Assembly: GCF_030159595.1 (NCBI RefSeq)
Contig: NZ_BSKJ01000006.1
Span: forward strand, 307,086 to 371,085
DNA length: 64,000 nt
DNA from: Pseudomonas putida
Lineage (GTDB): Bacteria; Pseudomonadota; Gammaproteobacteria; Pseudomonadales; Pseudomonadaceae
Direction of reading: 5' to 3'
The first letter of the stretch is position 1. Each line of letters opens with the position of its first letter. The notes below the pieces were generated by a model. It searched no databases. It had not been told where the DNA came from and saw only the letters and a program-made list of their open reading frames with translations. A program made the translations under genes and the position numbers. Positions 41,388-49,327 of the stretch are shown here, piece after piece.

Positions 41388-43778
41388 TCAAAACTCAAAG
41401 GTACTCGACAGACTAACCTGTCGCGCATCCCCAATCGCCACAAAGTACTGGTTCACCGCCGAGCTGTAGTACACCTTGTCGAACAGGTTCTTAACATTCA
41501 GCTGCAAGCGCACATTGTGCTCATCCAGCTTGGTCTCATAGCTGGCGAACGCATCGGCCACGGTGTAGGACGGTAGGTCGAAGGTGTTGGTCGAGTTGCC
41601 CGGCCGCTCCCCCACATAACGCGCACCTGCGCCCACCCGCAGCTTGTCGCCCCCGAACAGGCTGCCGAAGTCGTACACGGCCGACAACGAGCCGCTGTGC
41701 TTGGCCACGTTCTGCAGGCGGTTACCCTGCAGGGCGGGGTCTTCGGTCACTTTGGCATCCGTGTAGGCATAGCTGCCAATCAGGCTCCAGTGCTCGCTGA
41801 GCTGTCCCGTCAGGTCGAGCTCGACTCCCCGCGAGCTGACCTCGCCGGCGTTGCTGTACACCGTCTCTTTACTGAGGGCGTCAAAGTTCGAAACCAGCAC
41901 ATTGCGCTTGGTGATATCGAACAACGCCAGGGTGCCCGTGACACGGCCCGGCATGTCGAGCTTGGCCCCCAATTCCCACGACTTGCCTTCTTCCGGTGCC
42001 ACCGACGAGTCGATTACAACATTGCCGGTCAGCGGCGCGATGGTGGAGTTGGGCTTGAACGACTCGCTGTAACTGCCATAGAACGACAGTTGCTCGTCAA
42101 CCTTGTAGACGATTCCGGCATGAGGTACCCAGGCCTGGCCACTGATGTCGGTATTGACCTTGAACGGGCGACCGCGACCGGCGTACTGGTCGAACTGCTG
42201 GAAGCGGGCACCCGCCACAAGGATCCAGTGCTCATCCAGGTGCAGCGCATCCTGCACGAACAGTGCGTCGGTGCGCAGCTTGTCGGTCTGGTCACTCTCT
42301 TTGGCACCTATGCTGGTGCCTTCCACTTCCTGGCCGTACACCGGGTTTACATAGCTGAACGTGGACTGAGCAGTCTGGCGGATCAGGTCACCGCGATAAA
42401 TTTTGCGGTCCTCATGGTCGACGCCGAACAGCAGGTCGTGCTGCATACCGGCCACTTCCACGTTGCCCGCCAGGCTCAAGGTGGCGAACTGGTCACGGCT
42501 CATGGCGTTGTGGGTGCCATCGATGCTTCGCGAGAGTGTGCCGGTCTTTTCATCCACGCCCGTCACGCGTACCTGGCTGGCATCGTAAGTCTCGCGGTTG
42601 AAGCTGTAGCCAAAGTGCAGCTTCCAGTCATCGGCCAACTGATGGTCGACTTCCAGGCGGTACAGGTCGGAGCGCCCTTCCATGTCGTTGAACGGCTCGT
42701 CCAGGCGCCGCGTGGCGGGGATATTCAACGGGTGCCCGTTGTTGCCAAAGGCGGTGCCACGGTCGAAGGGAGAGAGAAATTCGCGGTGCTCGTAGGCCAG
42801 CACCACCTGGGTGTCTTCGCCCAGCCAGGCCAGCGACGGCGCCACCAACGATTCGCGGTGCACGCCGTAGTTGCGCCAGTAGTCTTCGTCTTCGTGGTCG
42901 ACGATCAGGCGGTAGGCGAAGTTGCTGTCGCCCAATGCGCCGGTGCTGTCAAACCCGCCACCGCTGCCGTTCTTGCCGCTGCCGTAGGTGGAGCCACGCA
43001 CGGTCAGGGCGTTGTATTGCTCAAGTTGCGGGCGCTTGCTGACCACGTTGATCACCCCGCCCGGGTCCTGGATGCCGTACAGCAGCGAGGCCGGCCCCTT
43101 CAGCACTTCGACCCGCTCGGTGCTGGCGTTGAGGCTACGACCCTGCACGATGGGCATGCCATCGCGCATGATCGAGCCGTCGCGGTTGTCGCCGAAGCCG
43201 CGCTTCATCACGGTGTCGGACGTGCCGCCAAAGTTGTTGCCTTGGGTGATGCCACTGACATTGGCCAAGGCATCATCGAGGTTGCGTGGGGCCTGGTCGC
43301 GGATGACCTGGGCTGGCACCACGTTGATGGCCTGCGGGATATCCTGGTTCGGGCCCTGCCCACGCATGATCGAGGCGGTGGCCGGCGGTTGGTAGCTGTA
43401 CACGTCCATTTGCGAGGTCACGGTGGTGGCCTGCAGGTTGAGGACGCCGGAGGTGTCCACTGCTTCCAGGGTCAGGGTGCGTGCATCGACGCGTCGCCAG
43501 GCCAGCCCGGCGTTGCCCAGCAGCTGTTGCAGGGCCTGTTCGGCGCTGAACCGGCCGTTCAGTGCCGGCGCCTGCACACCCGGCAGTTCCAGGGTGTAGA
43601 CCACGCTCTGGCCGGTGGTGCGGCTGAAGGCGTTGAGCGCCTGGGCCAGGGGCTGGGCCGGCTGGGCGAAGGCATAGGTCTGCTGTTGCTCGGCGGCGCT
43701 GGCAAAGGGGGCGACAACAATGGCCGGGAGCATGGCAAGGCCGAGCCAGAGAGGGACGCAACGCGGGGTGAACTTCAT
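41388..43778 (-). CDS. TonB-dependent siderophore receptor with signalling domain
   Basis: This 796-residue outer-membrane receptor has a signal peptide (LWLGLAMLPAIVVAPFASA), an N-terminal STN signalling domain (residues about 30-105: QTYAFAQPAQPLAQALNAFSRTTGQSVVY), a plug domain (PQAINVVPAQVIRDQ to GGVINVVSKRP) and a 22-strand barrel ending in Phe (SLSSTFEF). The STN domain talks to the FecR-type protein encoded just upstream, so uptake of the ligand turns on its own sigma factor. The ATG at 43778 places the signal peptide at the N terminus. The siderophore is unknown; ferrichrome or ferrioxamine-type ligands are usual in this group. Confidence 0.93.
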   Translation of the reverse strand: MKFTPRCVPLWLGLAMLPAIVVAPFASAAEQQQTYAFAQPAQPLAQALNAFSRTTGQSVVYTLELPGVQAPALNGRFSAEQALQQLLGNAGLAWRRVDARTLTLEAVDTSGVLNLQATTVTSQMDVYSYQPPATASIMRGQGPNQDIPQAINVVPAQVIRDQAPRNLDDALANVSGITQGNNFGGTSDTVMKRGFGDNRDGSIMRDGMPIVQGRSLNASTERVEVLKGPASLLYGIQDPGGVINVVSKRPQLEQYNALTVRGSTYGSGKNGSGGGFDSTGALGDSNFAYRLIVDHEDEDYWRNYGVHRESLVAPSLAWLGEDTQVVLAYEHREFLSPFDRGTAFGNNGHPLNIPATRRLDEPFNDMEGRSDLYRLEVDHQLADDWKLHFGYSFNRETYDASQVRVTGVDEKTGTLSRSIDGTHNAMSRDQFATLSLAGNVEVAGMQHDLLFGVDHEDRKIYRGDLIRQTAQSTFSYVNPVYGQEVEGTSIGAKESDQTDKLRTDALFVQDALHLDEHWILVAGARFQQFDQYAGRGRPFKVNTDISGQAWVPHAGIVYKVDEQLSFYGSYSESFKPNSTIAPLTGNVVIDSSVAPEEGKSWELGAKLDMPGRVTGTLALFDITKRNVLVSNFDALSKETVYSNAGEVSSRGVELDLTGQLSEHWSLIGSYAYTDAKVTEDPALQGNRLQNVAKHSGSLSAVYDFGSLFGGDKLRVGAGARYVGERPGNSTNTFDLPSYTVADAFASYETKLDEHNVRLQLNVKNLFDKVYYSSAVNQYFVAIGDARQVSLSSTFEF

Positions 43779-43898
43779 GGACGCTGACCTGTGAGAGGGT
43801 GATGACTGCGAATGAATCGCACTTCCACTCATTACACGGATGCCACGTCCTGTTACCTCACCCGTTGATTGAAATTATTTTTTTGCCTGCACAGGCCT

Positions 43899-44879
43899 CT
43901 ATCGAATCAGCGTCAAACGCCCCAATACCGTCTGCCGCGAAAAACCCATCACCTTGCCCAGCGAATCCAGCGCCAGCAACGGTTCACCCACCTGGAAACT
44001 GCCGCTGACCTTGCGCTGCCCCAGTTCGCCATCCAGCAACAGGATACGCCCCGGGTAATAGCGCCCAAGGTCTTCCACCACCTGCGCCAACGGTACCTGG
44101 TAGTAATTCAGCCAGCCTTGGCGCCAGGCCAGGCGGTTGTCGCTGTCCACCACCTGGGTGTCACCTACCCTGCCTGCGCTGTAGACCACCTGCTGGTTGG
44201 CCGTCAGCTCACGCGCCAAAACGCCCGGCGCCGGGCTAACCCCCACACGCCCACTGCGCACCGTCACCTGGGCGCTCTCGCCCTGCTCGCGCACTTCGAA
44301 CTGGGTACCCAGCACCCGTACCTCGCCACCTGCAGCTTCGACCAGGAACGGCTCGCCGGTATGCGTCACCTGGAAAAACGCCGCGCCATGAAGCAACCGC
44401 ACACGGCGCTCCCCTTGGGCGAAATCGACCGCAATGGCGCTACCCGCATCAAGCGTGACCTGCGACTGGTCGGCCAAGGTCACTTGGCGTACCTGCCCGG
44501 CACTGCGGTAGTCAGCCTGCAGGTCCTGCAACCAGTACCCCGGGTGCCAACCACCGACAATACCCACGGCCAGCACCAGGCAGGCCGCCATCGCCAACGC
44601 CGCCACACGCCTCCACGGACCACGGACCGGCGGCCTGGCCATGGCATCGAGGTAACGTTGCAGGGCTTGCTGTTCTTCGTCGGCCAACCGCTGCGCCGGG
44701 GCGGCACTTTTCTGCCACAGCACCTGAGCCTGTTCGTAGGCGGCACGGTGCCCGGGGTCAGCCAGCAACCAGCGCTTGAACGCCGCGCCCTCGGCTTGCG
44801 CGGGCTGCTCGTTGATGCGACTGAGCCATTGCAATGCAGCCTGGGATTGCGACTCGGAGATGGGGGGCATGCTGCTCAT
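43899..44879 (-). CDS. FecR-family anti-sigma/transducer protein for the TonB receptor
   Basis: This 326-residue cell-surface signalling protein has a cytoplasmic N-terminal domain that holds the sigma factor (ESQSQAALQWLSRINEQPAQAEGAAFKRWLLADPGHRAAYEQA; see residues 9-50), a single helix at about residues 92-110 (VAALAMAACLVLAVGIVGG) and a periplasmic FecR domain that contacts the receptor's STN domain (DYRSAGQVRQVTLADQSQVTLDAGS). It overlaps the sigma gene by 4 bases (ATGA) and is followed 120 bp later by the receptor. Confidence 0.92.
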   Translation of the reverse strand: MSSMPPISESQSQAALQWLSRINEQPAQAEGAAFKRWLLADPGHRAAYEQAQVLWQKSAAPAQRLADEEQQALQRYLDAMARPPVRGPWRRVAALAMAACLVLAVGIVGGWHPGYWLQDLQADYRSAGQVRQVTLADQSQVTLDAGSAIAVDFAQGERRVRLLHGAAFFQVTHTGEPFLVEAAGGEVRVLGTQFEVREQGESAQVTVRSGRVGVSPAPGVLARELTANQQVVYSAGRVGDTQVVDSDNRLAWRQGWLNYYQVPLAQVVEDLGRYYPGRILLLDGELGQRKVSGSFQVGEPLLALDSLGKVMGFSRQTVLGRLTLIR

Positions 44880-45451
44880 CGACGGGCACTCCCCGGCCGG
44901 CGTGGGGTGGGCGCGGGCTCGGCAACACTGGCCTTGCACGCTTCAAGGGCGCGCATCATATGCTTTTCCACGGCACTCTGGGACAGTTGCATGGCGATAG
45001 CGATCTCACCGTACTTGCAGCCGTGAATGCGGTTGAGCAAAAAGATCTGCCGGGTGCGCTCGGGCAAGGCGCGCAAAGCGGCTTCGATACGTTGCAGGTC
45101 GTGGTCCACTTCCAGGGCCTGTTCTGGCGCCTGGGAAGTGGTCACTTCGTCCACTGACAACGCGGCTTCAGCCAGGCGTTCGCGGCTGCCTTCACTGCGC
45201 AGGTGGTCGATGGCGAGGTTACCGGCGCAACGCAGCAGGTAGGTGTCCAGCGCTTCGACCTTGACCTCGGGCCGGCGCCAGAAGCGCAGGAACAGCTCCT
45301 GGACCAGGTCCGATGCCGTGGCGCGGCAGCCGATCCGCCGGCTGACCAGCGCCTCCATGCGCGCCCGCTGGGCCAGGAACACTTGGACGAAGCGTGCACG
45401 CCCGCCGCTGTGCTCGGCGTCCAGTTCGGTCATGTCCCCAGGCTCGCTCAC
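44876..45451 (-). CDS. ECF sigma factor, FecI-like (iron starvation)
   Basis: This is an extracytoplasmic-function sigma factor of about 190 residues. Region 2 (RARFVQVFLAQRARMEALVSRRIG through DLVQELFLRFWR) binds the -10 element and region 4 (LPERTRQIFLLNRIHGCKYGEIAIAMQLSQSAVEKHMMRALEACK) the -35. It starts at a GTG (45451) 4 bases after the DUF3325 stop; an ATG at 45433 is an alternative start 18 bases in. It should drive the receptor gene when the receptor binds its ligand. Fur control comes through the shared promoter of the whole operon. Confidence 0.92.
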   Translation of the reverse strand: MSEPGDMTELDAEHSGGRARFVQVFLAQRARMEALVSRRIGCRATASDLVQELFLRFWRRPEVKVEALDTYLLRCAGNLAIDHLRSEGSRERLAEAALSVDEVTTSQAPEQALEVDHDLQRIEAALRALPERTRQIFLLNRIHGCKYGEIAIAMQLSQSAVEKHMMRALEACKASVAEPAPTPRRPGSARR

Positions 45452-45455
45452 GGGC

Positions 45456-45782
45456 TCACACTGCGAACACGGCCAGCAACGGGCCCAGCACCACGCTGGC
45501 GGCAGCCAGGCCCAGCAACAGGCGCGGCTGGTAAGGCAGGCCGAACACCCACAAGGTTACCCCGGCCATCATCACCGCCGTCCACTCCACCAGGCCATGG
45601 GCCCAGCCACGCAGGTGCACGCTGAGGACCAGTGATAGCATCAGCAGCAACCAACCGGCGATACGCAACAGACGCAACTGCCCGGCACGCGGCTTGCGCC
45701 CGAGCAAGTCGCTGAAGTGTTTTTCCATGGCCAGGCACAGTGCAACAAAACCCGCGAATGCGATGAGTGCGTTACCCAGCAT
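45456..45782 (-). CDS. DUF3325 small membrane protein
   Basis: This 108-residue protein has three to four hydrophobic helices (residues about 4-19, 40-57, 67-80 and 88-106) and matches the DUF3325 family, found only beside PepSY-type iron reductases. Its start overlaps the PepSY gene's stop codon by one base. Its role is unknown; constant linkage suggests help in membrane insertion or electron transfer during siderophore iron release. Confidence 0.9.
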   Translation of the reverse strand: MLGNALIAFAGFVALCLAMEKHFSDLLGRKPRAGQLRLLRIAGWLLLMLSLVLSVHLRGWAHGLVEWTAVMMAGVTLWVFGLPYQPRLLLGLAAASVVLGPLLAVFAV

Positions 45783-47356
45783 CAGCTTGCCTCCGCCGTT
45801 TCAGTACTCGGCCTTTTTGCCACGCGTGGCCGCTTGGTAACCGGTTTGGGGCTACGCAGCATCTTCAGCGCCAGCCAGGCCAGGAACAGGCCGGTACTCA
45901 AGGCTGTCAGGTCGAATCCGGCCATGGCCCAGTCACCCTCCAGTACCGAATGGTTCAGGCCTCGGTCGGTGCTCAGGCCGTTGAGCAACGGCAGCAAGGC
46001 AAAGGCCAGCGCACCCAGCGCCAGTTGCTCACCCCAGGCCCTGCGCCCGCTGCGCAGCACGGCGTGCACCAGCGACAGACCCCAGGCGATGAAGAAGGCG
46101 TTGACCTCCCAGTCACCCCGGCCTTCGACCCCCATCGGGATAAGCCGGTTGGCCCAGAAGAAGCCCGCCACTGCCAGCAGCAACCCGCTCATGCTGGCGA
46201 TATTGAGTACCTCGACCAGGCGCAGCTCGCCCGGCATGTGTTCGCTCTTCGCGTGCTTGAGCTGGCGCTTGCCCAGCCACATCACCAGCCCGGTGCCGAT
46301 CACCGCAGTACCGGCCACGCCAAAGAAGAAGTAAAGCCAGCGCAACCAAGGACCGGCGAAGTTGCCCATGTGCAGCCCGGCGAAACTGAAGGCGGTCATC
46401 ATTGCCCCACTCTCTGGCTTGCCCTGGCTCAGCAGCTCGCCACTGGCGCCATCGAAGGTCCAGTTGGCGCTGCGCCGGTAAGCCACATGGTCGGCAGCCG
46501 ATTGCGTCAAGGTGACGCGGGCATTGCTGTCGCCCGGGTTCTGCACCTGGATGTTGCCAATGCGCGCGCCGGGTTGCAGTGCCTGCACCTGGGCATACAG
46601 GCTGGGCAACGGCACCAGCGGTGCAGCCACATGGGCTGCCTTGGGCGCATCGTCACGGCCAAACAGGTCGTTGAAGTACTTGCCGGTGTCATTGCCATAG
46701 CTGGCCATGATGCCCGCCGGCATCACCATGTACATGAACAGCACCAGGCTGCTGTAGCTGATCATCAGGTGAAACGGCAGCACCAGCACGCCGATGGCGT
46801 TGTGCCCATCCAGCCAGGAGCGCTGGCCCTTGCCGGGGCGGAAGGTGAAGAACTCCTTGAAGATCTTCTTATGGGTGATGATGCCGGTGACCAGCCCCAG
46901 CAGCATGATGAGTGCGCAGAAGGTCGACAGCCAACGGCCAAACGGGTGTGGCATTTGCAACTGGAAGTGGAAGCGGTAGAAGAACTCTCCACCGCGGCTG
47001 TCGCGTGCTTCCACCGGCTGGCCGGTCTGGGTATCGAGGGTTTTGCTGACGAACCCGCGTGGCCCGCCATTGGGGTCGCGGTAGCCCACGCTCAAGGCGG
47101 CCTCGCGCGCGTTGGGCATGCGAATGAACCAGGTGCCCGAATGGCCGGCATTGTCCTGCAGGTAACGTTGGGCCACCCCCAGGCTATTGACCGGATCCAA
47201 GGCATGGCTGCGCACTTCGGGTTGCGACCAGTGGGTGATTTCTTCCTTGAAATACGACAACGTGCCGGTGAGGAAGATGGCGAACAACAGCCAGCCGAAG
47301 ATCAGGCCGGTCCAGGTGTGCAGCCAGGCCATCGCCTGGCGGAAGCCTTCTTTCAT
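45782..47356 (-). CDS. PepSY-associated membrane protein, siderophore-iron reductase type
   Basis: This 524-residue protein belongs to the PiuB/FoxB-like PepSY_TM family. It starts MKEGFRQAMAWLHTWTGLIFGWLLFAIFLTGTLSYFKEE, with helix 1 holding a His (heme ligand candidate), continues with a periplasmic PepSY region, and has further helices with HLMISYSSLVLFMYMVMPAG and GLHMGNFAGPWLRWLYFFFG. Members reduce iron in siderophores at the inner membrane with heme-borne electrons. The ATG at 47356 removes a 34-residue upstream extension with no family match. It overlaps DUF3649 by 4 bases. Confidence 0.9.
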   Translation of the reverse strand: MKEGFRQAMAWLHTWTGLIFGWLLFAIFLTGTLSYFKEEITHWSQPEVRSHALDPVNSLGVAQRYLQDNAGHSGTWFIRMPNAREAALSVGYRDPNGGPRGFVSKTLDTQTGQPVEARDSRGGEFFYRFHFQLQMPHPFGRWLSTFCALIMLLGLVTGIITHKKIFKEFFTFRPGKGQRSWLDGHNAIGVLVLPFHLMISYSSLVLFMYMVMPAGIMASYGNDTGKYFNDLFGRDDAPKAAHVAAPLVPLPSLYAQVQALQPGARIGNIQVQNPGDSNARVTLTQSAADHVAYRRSANWTFDGASGELLSQGKPESGAMMTAFSFAGLHMGNFAGPWLRWLYFFFGVAGTAVIGTGLVMWLGKRQLKHAKSEHMPGELRLVEVLNIASMSGLLLAVAGFFWANRLIPMGVEGRGDWEVNAFFIAWGLSLVHAVLRSGRRAWGEQLALGALAFALLPLLNGLSTDRGLNHSVLEGDWAMAGFDLTALSTGLFLAWLALKMLRSPKPVTKRPRVAKRPSTETAEAS

Positions 47357-47658
47357 GGGTTTTTCATCCAGTAGGCAACGCCGCTGACCATACCCAACAA
47401 CAGGCTTGGCGCCAGTACACCCAGCCAGGCACGCCAGGCGCTGCGGCAGGCGAAGCACCAGATGAATGCCAACAGGTAGAAGACGAACGACAGCAGCAGG
47501 CCGGTGAGCGTGGCATCGACTTTTGGTAGCGGTGCCACCAAGGCAATGCAGACGCTGGCCATGGACGCCAGCAGGTAGCCACCCAGCAGCGCGGCCAGGC
47601 TGCGCGAGGCAACGGCCAGCCGGTAACTGAGCGGGAGGCCGGCGGTTTTACGCGTCAT
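47353..47658 (-). CDS. DUF3649 small membrane protein, first gene of the siderophore operon
   Basis: This 101-residue protein has three hydrophobic helices (LAALLGGYLLASMASVCIALV, LTGLLLSFVFYLLAFIWCFAC and LGVLAPSLLLGMVSGVAYWM) and matches the DUF3649 family of iron-linked PepSY operons. It heads a six-gene operon: DUF3649, PepSY, DUF3325, sigma, FecR-like, TonB receptor. A Fur-box candidate lies 33 bp upstream of its start. Function unknown. Confidence 0.88.
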   Translation of the reverse strand: MTRKTAGLPLSYRLAVASRSLAALLGGYLLASMASVCIALVAPLPKVDATLTGLLLSFVFYLLAFIWCFACRSAWRAWLGVLAPSLLLGMVSGVAYWMKNP

Positions 47659-47690
47659 GGCGAAGGTCCGGGCGTTTTCGGGGCTGCAAT

Positions 47691-47709
47691 AATAATGATT
47701 TCAATTCTC
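47691..47709. promoter_or_regulatory. Fur-box candidate between the two iron loci
   Basis: AATAATGATTTCAATTCTC matches 13 of 19 bases of the Fur consensus GATAATGATAATCATTATC, 33 bp upstream of the DUF3649 start. The gap between the DUF3649 and fecI genes is the only place where both operons can be controlled together. Confidence 0.65.
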
Positions 47710-47760
47710 ATAAGCAAAGCCTGCTGACAGCCGACGATTGCCGAAAAAACCGCCCGCCCA

Positions 47761-47779
47761 TACAATGCGAACAATTCTT
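47761..47779. promoter_or_regulatory. Second, weaker Fur-box candidate in front of fecI
   Basis: TACAATGCGAACAATTCTT matches 11 of 19 Fur consensus positions and lies 37 bp upstream of the fecI start. A Fur site is expected here because FecI-type genes are controlled by Fur; the match is only moderate. Confidence 0.4.
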
Positions 47780-47815
47780 ACTACCAGTTGCGCTGTCATG
47801 CGCCGGAGTATCACG

Positions 47816-48310
47816 GTGACCAGCGCGCTTACATCGACGGTCGAAGGCCTGTACCACGCCCATCACAACTGGCTCACCGGCTGGTTGCGCCGCCGCCTGG
47901 GCTGCCCGCACAGCGCCGCCGATCTGGCCCAGGACACCTACATGCGCCTGCTCCAGGCGCGCGAGGCGCCCCAGTTGGTGGAACCGCGTGCGTTCCTAGC
48001 CACAGTGGCCAAGCGCGTATTGTGTAACCACTTCCGCCGCCAGGAGCTGGAGCGCGCCTACCTGCAAGCGCTCGCACAGGTACCGGAAGAGGTCGCGCCG
48101 TGCGAGGAACAGAAGGCGATCATCTTCGAGACACTGCTAGTGCTCGACCACCTGCTGGACGGTCTTCCACCTTTGGTCAAACGCGCCTTCCTGCTGGCCC
48201 AGGTCGATGGCTTGGGTCAAGGTGAAATCGCCCGCGAACTGGGCATTTCGCTGGCCACGGTCAAGCGCTACCTGAACAAGGCAGCGATGCGCTGCTACTT
48301 CGCCCTGTGA
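47816..48310 (+). CDS. fecI: ECF sigma factor FecI (ferric citrate signalling)
   Basis: This 164-residue sigma factor is close to E. coli FecI: region 2 (LYHAHHNWLTGWLRRRLGCPHSAADLAQDTYMRLL; see residues 9-43) and region 4 ending SLATVKRYLNKAAMRCYFAL. FecI drives fecA when ferric citrate occupies the receptor. The start is GTG at 47816 with GGAG 7 bases upstream; an earlier in-frame ATG at 47738 lacks similarity. It heads a divergent fecI-fecR-fecA unit and its stop overlaps fecR by 4 bases (GTGA). Confidence 0.93.
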   Translation: MTSALTSTVEGLYHAHHNWLTGWLRRRLGCPHSAADLAQDTYMRLLQAREAPQLVEPRAFLATVAKRVLCNHFRRQELERAYLQALAQVPEEVAPCEEQKAIIFETLLVLDHLLDGLPPLVKRAFLLAQVDGLGQGEIARELGISLATVKRYLNKAAMRCYFAL

Positions 48311-49233
48311 ACGCCTCGTTTTCCCCGCAAGTGGCCGAGCAGGCCGTGCATTGGTTGATCGAGTCGCAAGGCGATGACTTCGGCCAGGCGCAACAGCTGG
48401 CCTTCGACCGCTGGTTGCAGGCCGACCTGGAGCATCAGCGGGCCTGGGCGCATATCCAACAGGTCAACCAACGCTTGCGTGGGGTGTCCTCGCCGGTGGT
48501 GCACGCAACGCTGCAAGCCCCGCAATCGTCAGCCCGGCGGCGGGCGCTCAAGGCCTTGTTGCTGGTCGGTGTGGCCAGTGCCACGGGGCTTGGCCTGCAA
48601 CAGCACAACCCCCTTCCCGGGATGATGGCCGACTACCGCAGCCCGATCGGTCAGCGCAGACGCATGCAACTGGGTGACGGCAGCGTGCTGCAGCTCAACA
48701 CCCGCAGCGCAGCCGATGTGCGTTTCGACGGGCAGCAGCGGTTGGTGCAGCTGTTCGAGGGCGAACTGGCACTGCAAGTGGCCAGTGATTCACGGCCGTT
48801 GCAGCTACATACTGGTGAGGGTGTATTGCTCCTGGACAGCGGGCGCTTCAACGTACGCCGGTTCGACGGGTATAGCCTGGTGTCGGTGTTCGAAGGCGGG
48901 GCCAGCGCACAAGGGCAGCCGCTCATGGCCGGGCAACAGGCACGCTTCACGGGCGCCTGGCGTTCGGTGTCGGCACTCGACCGCAATGTCGGCGCCTGGG
49001 TCGACGGCATGCTGGTGGCCTCGCAGATGCGTCTGGCGGATTTCCTCGCCGAGCTTGGGCGCTATCGCCACGGGCAACTGAGGTGCAGCGAGCGGGTCGC
49101 CGACTTGCGTATTTCAGGGTCGTATCCGCTGGATGACAGTGAACGCATTTTGCAGATGCTGGAGGTGGCGTTGCCGGTGCGCGTGAAGCAGTTCACCCGC
49201 TACTGGGTGACGGTCGAACCAAAAATCGGTTAG
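48307..49233 (+). CDS. fecR: FecR-type anti-sigma transducer (ferric citrate)
   Basis: This 308-residue protein has an N-terminal sigma-binding domain (EQAVHWLIESQGDDFGQAQQLAFDRWLQADLEHQRAW; see residues 11-47), a helix around residues 78-95 (LKALLLVGVASATGLGL) and a C-terminal FecR domain (DYRSPIGQRRRMQLGDGSVLQLNTRS). It starts at a GTG inside the fecI stop (GTGA), as seen in other fecIR pairs. It passes the signal from FecA across the periplasm to FecI. Confidence 0.92.
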   Translation: MNASFSPQVAEQAVHWLIESQGDDFGQAQQLAFDRWLQADLEHQRAWAHIQQVNQRLRGVSSPVVHATLQAPQSSARRRALKALLLVGVASATGLGLQQHNPLPGMMADYRSPIGQRRRMQLGDGSVLQLNTRSAADVRFDGQQRLVQLFEGELALQVASDSRPLQLHTGEGVLLLDSGRFNVRRFDGYSLVSVFEGGASAQGQPLMAGQQARFTGAWRSVSALDRNVGAWVDGMLVASQMRLADFLAELGRYRHGQLRCSERVADLRISGSYPLDDSERILQMLEVALPVRVKQFTRYWVTVEPKIG

Positions 49234-49327
49234 GGCCAGTACAGGCAAATTATTTTCAATTCGACTGAGCCATTTTCCCAGCCTCGCGTGACAGACATGG
49301 CAGAACCCCTCTTTCAGGACCCGACCC

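Noticed and set aside
41697..43787. Plus-strand ORF of 696 codons opposite the TonB receptor
   Set aside because: Antisense to a receptor with clear STN, plug and barrel; composition is that of a shadow frame.
45767..47374. Plus-strand ORF of 535 codons opposite the PepSY gene
   Set aside because: Antisense shadow, no domain features.
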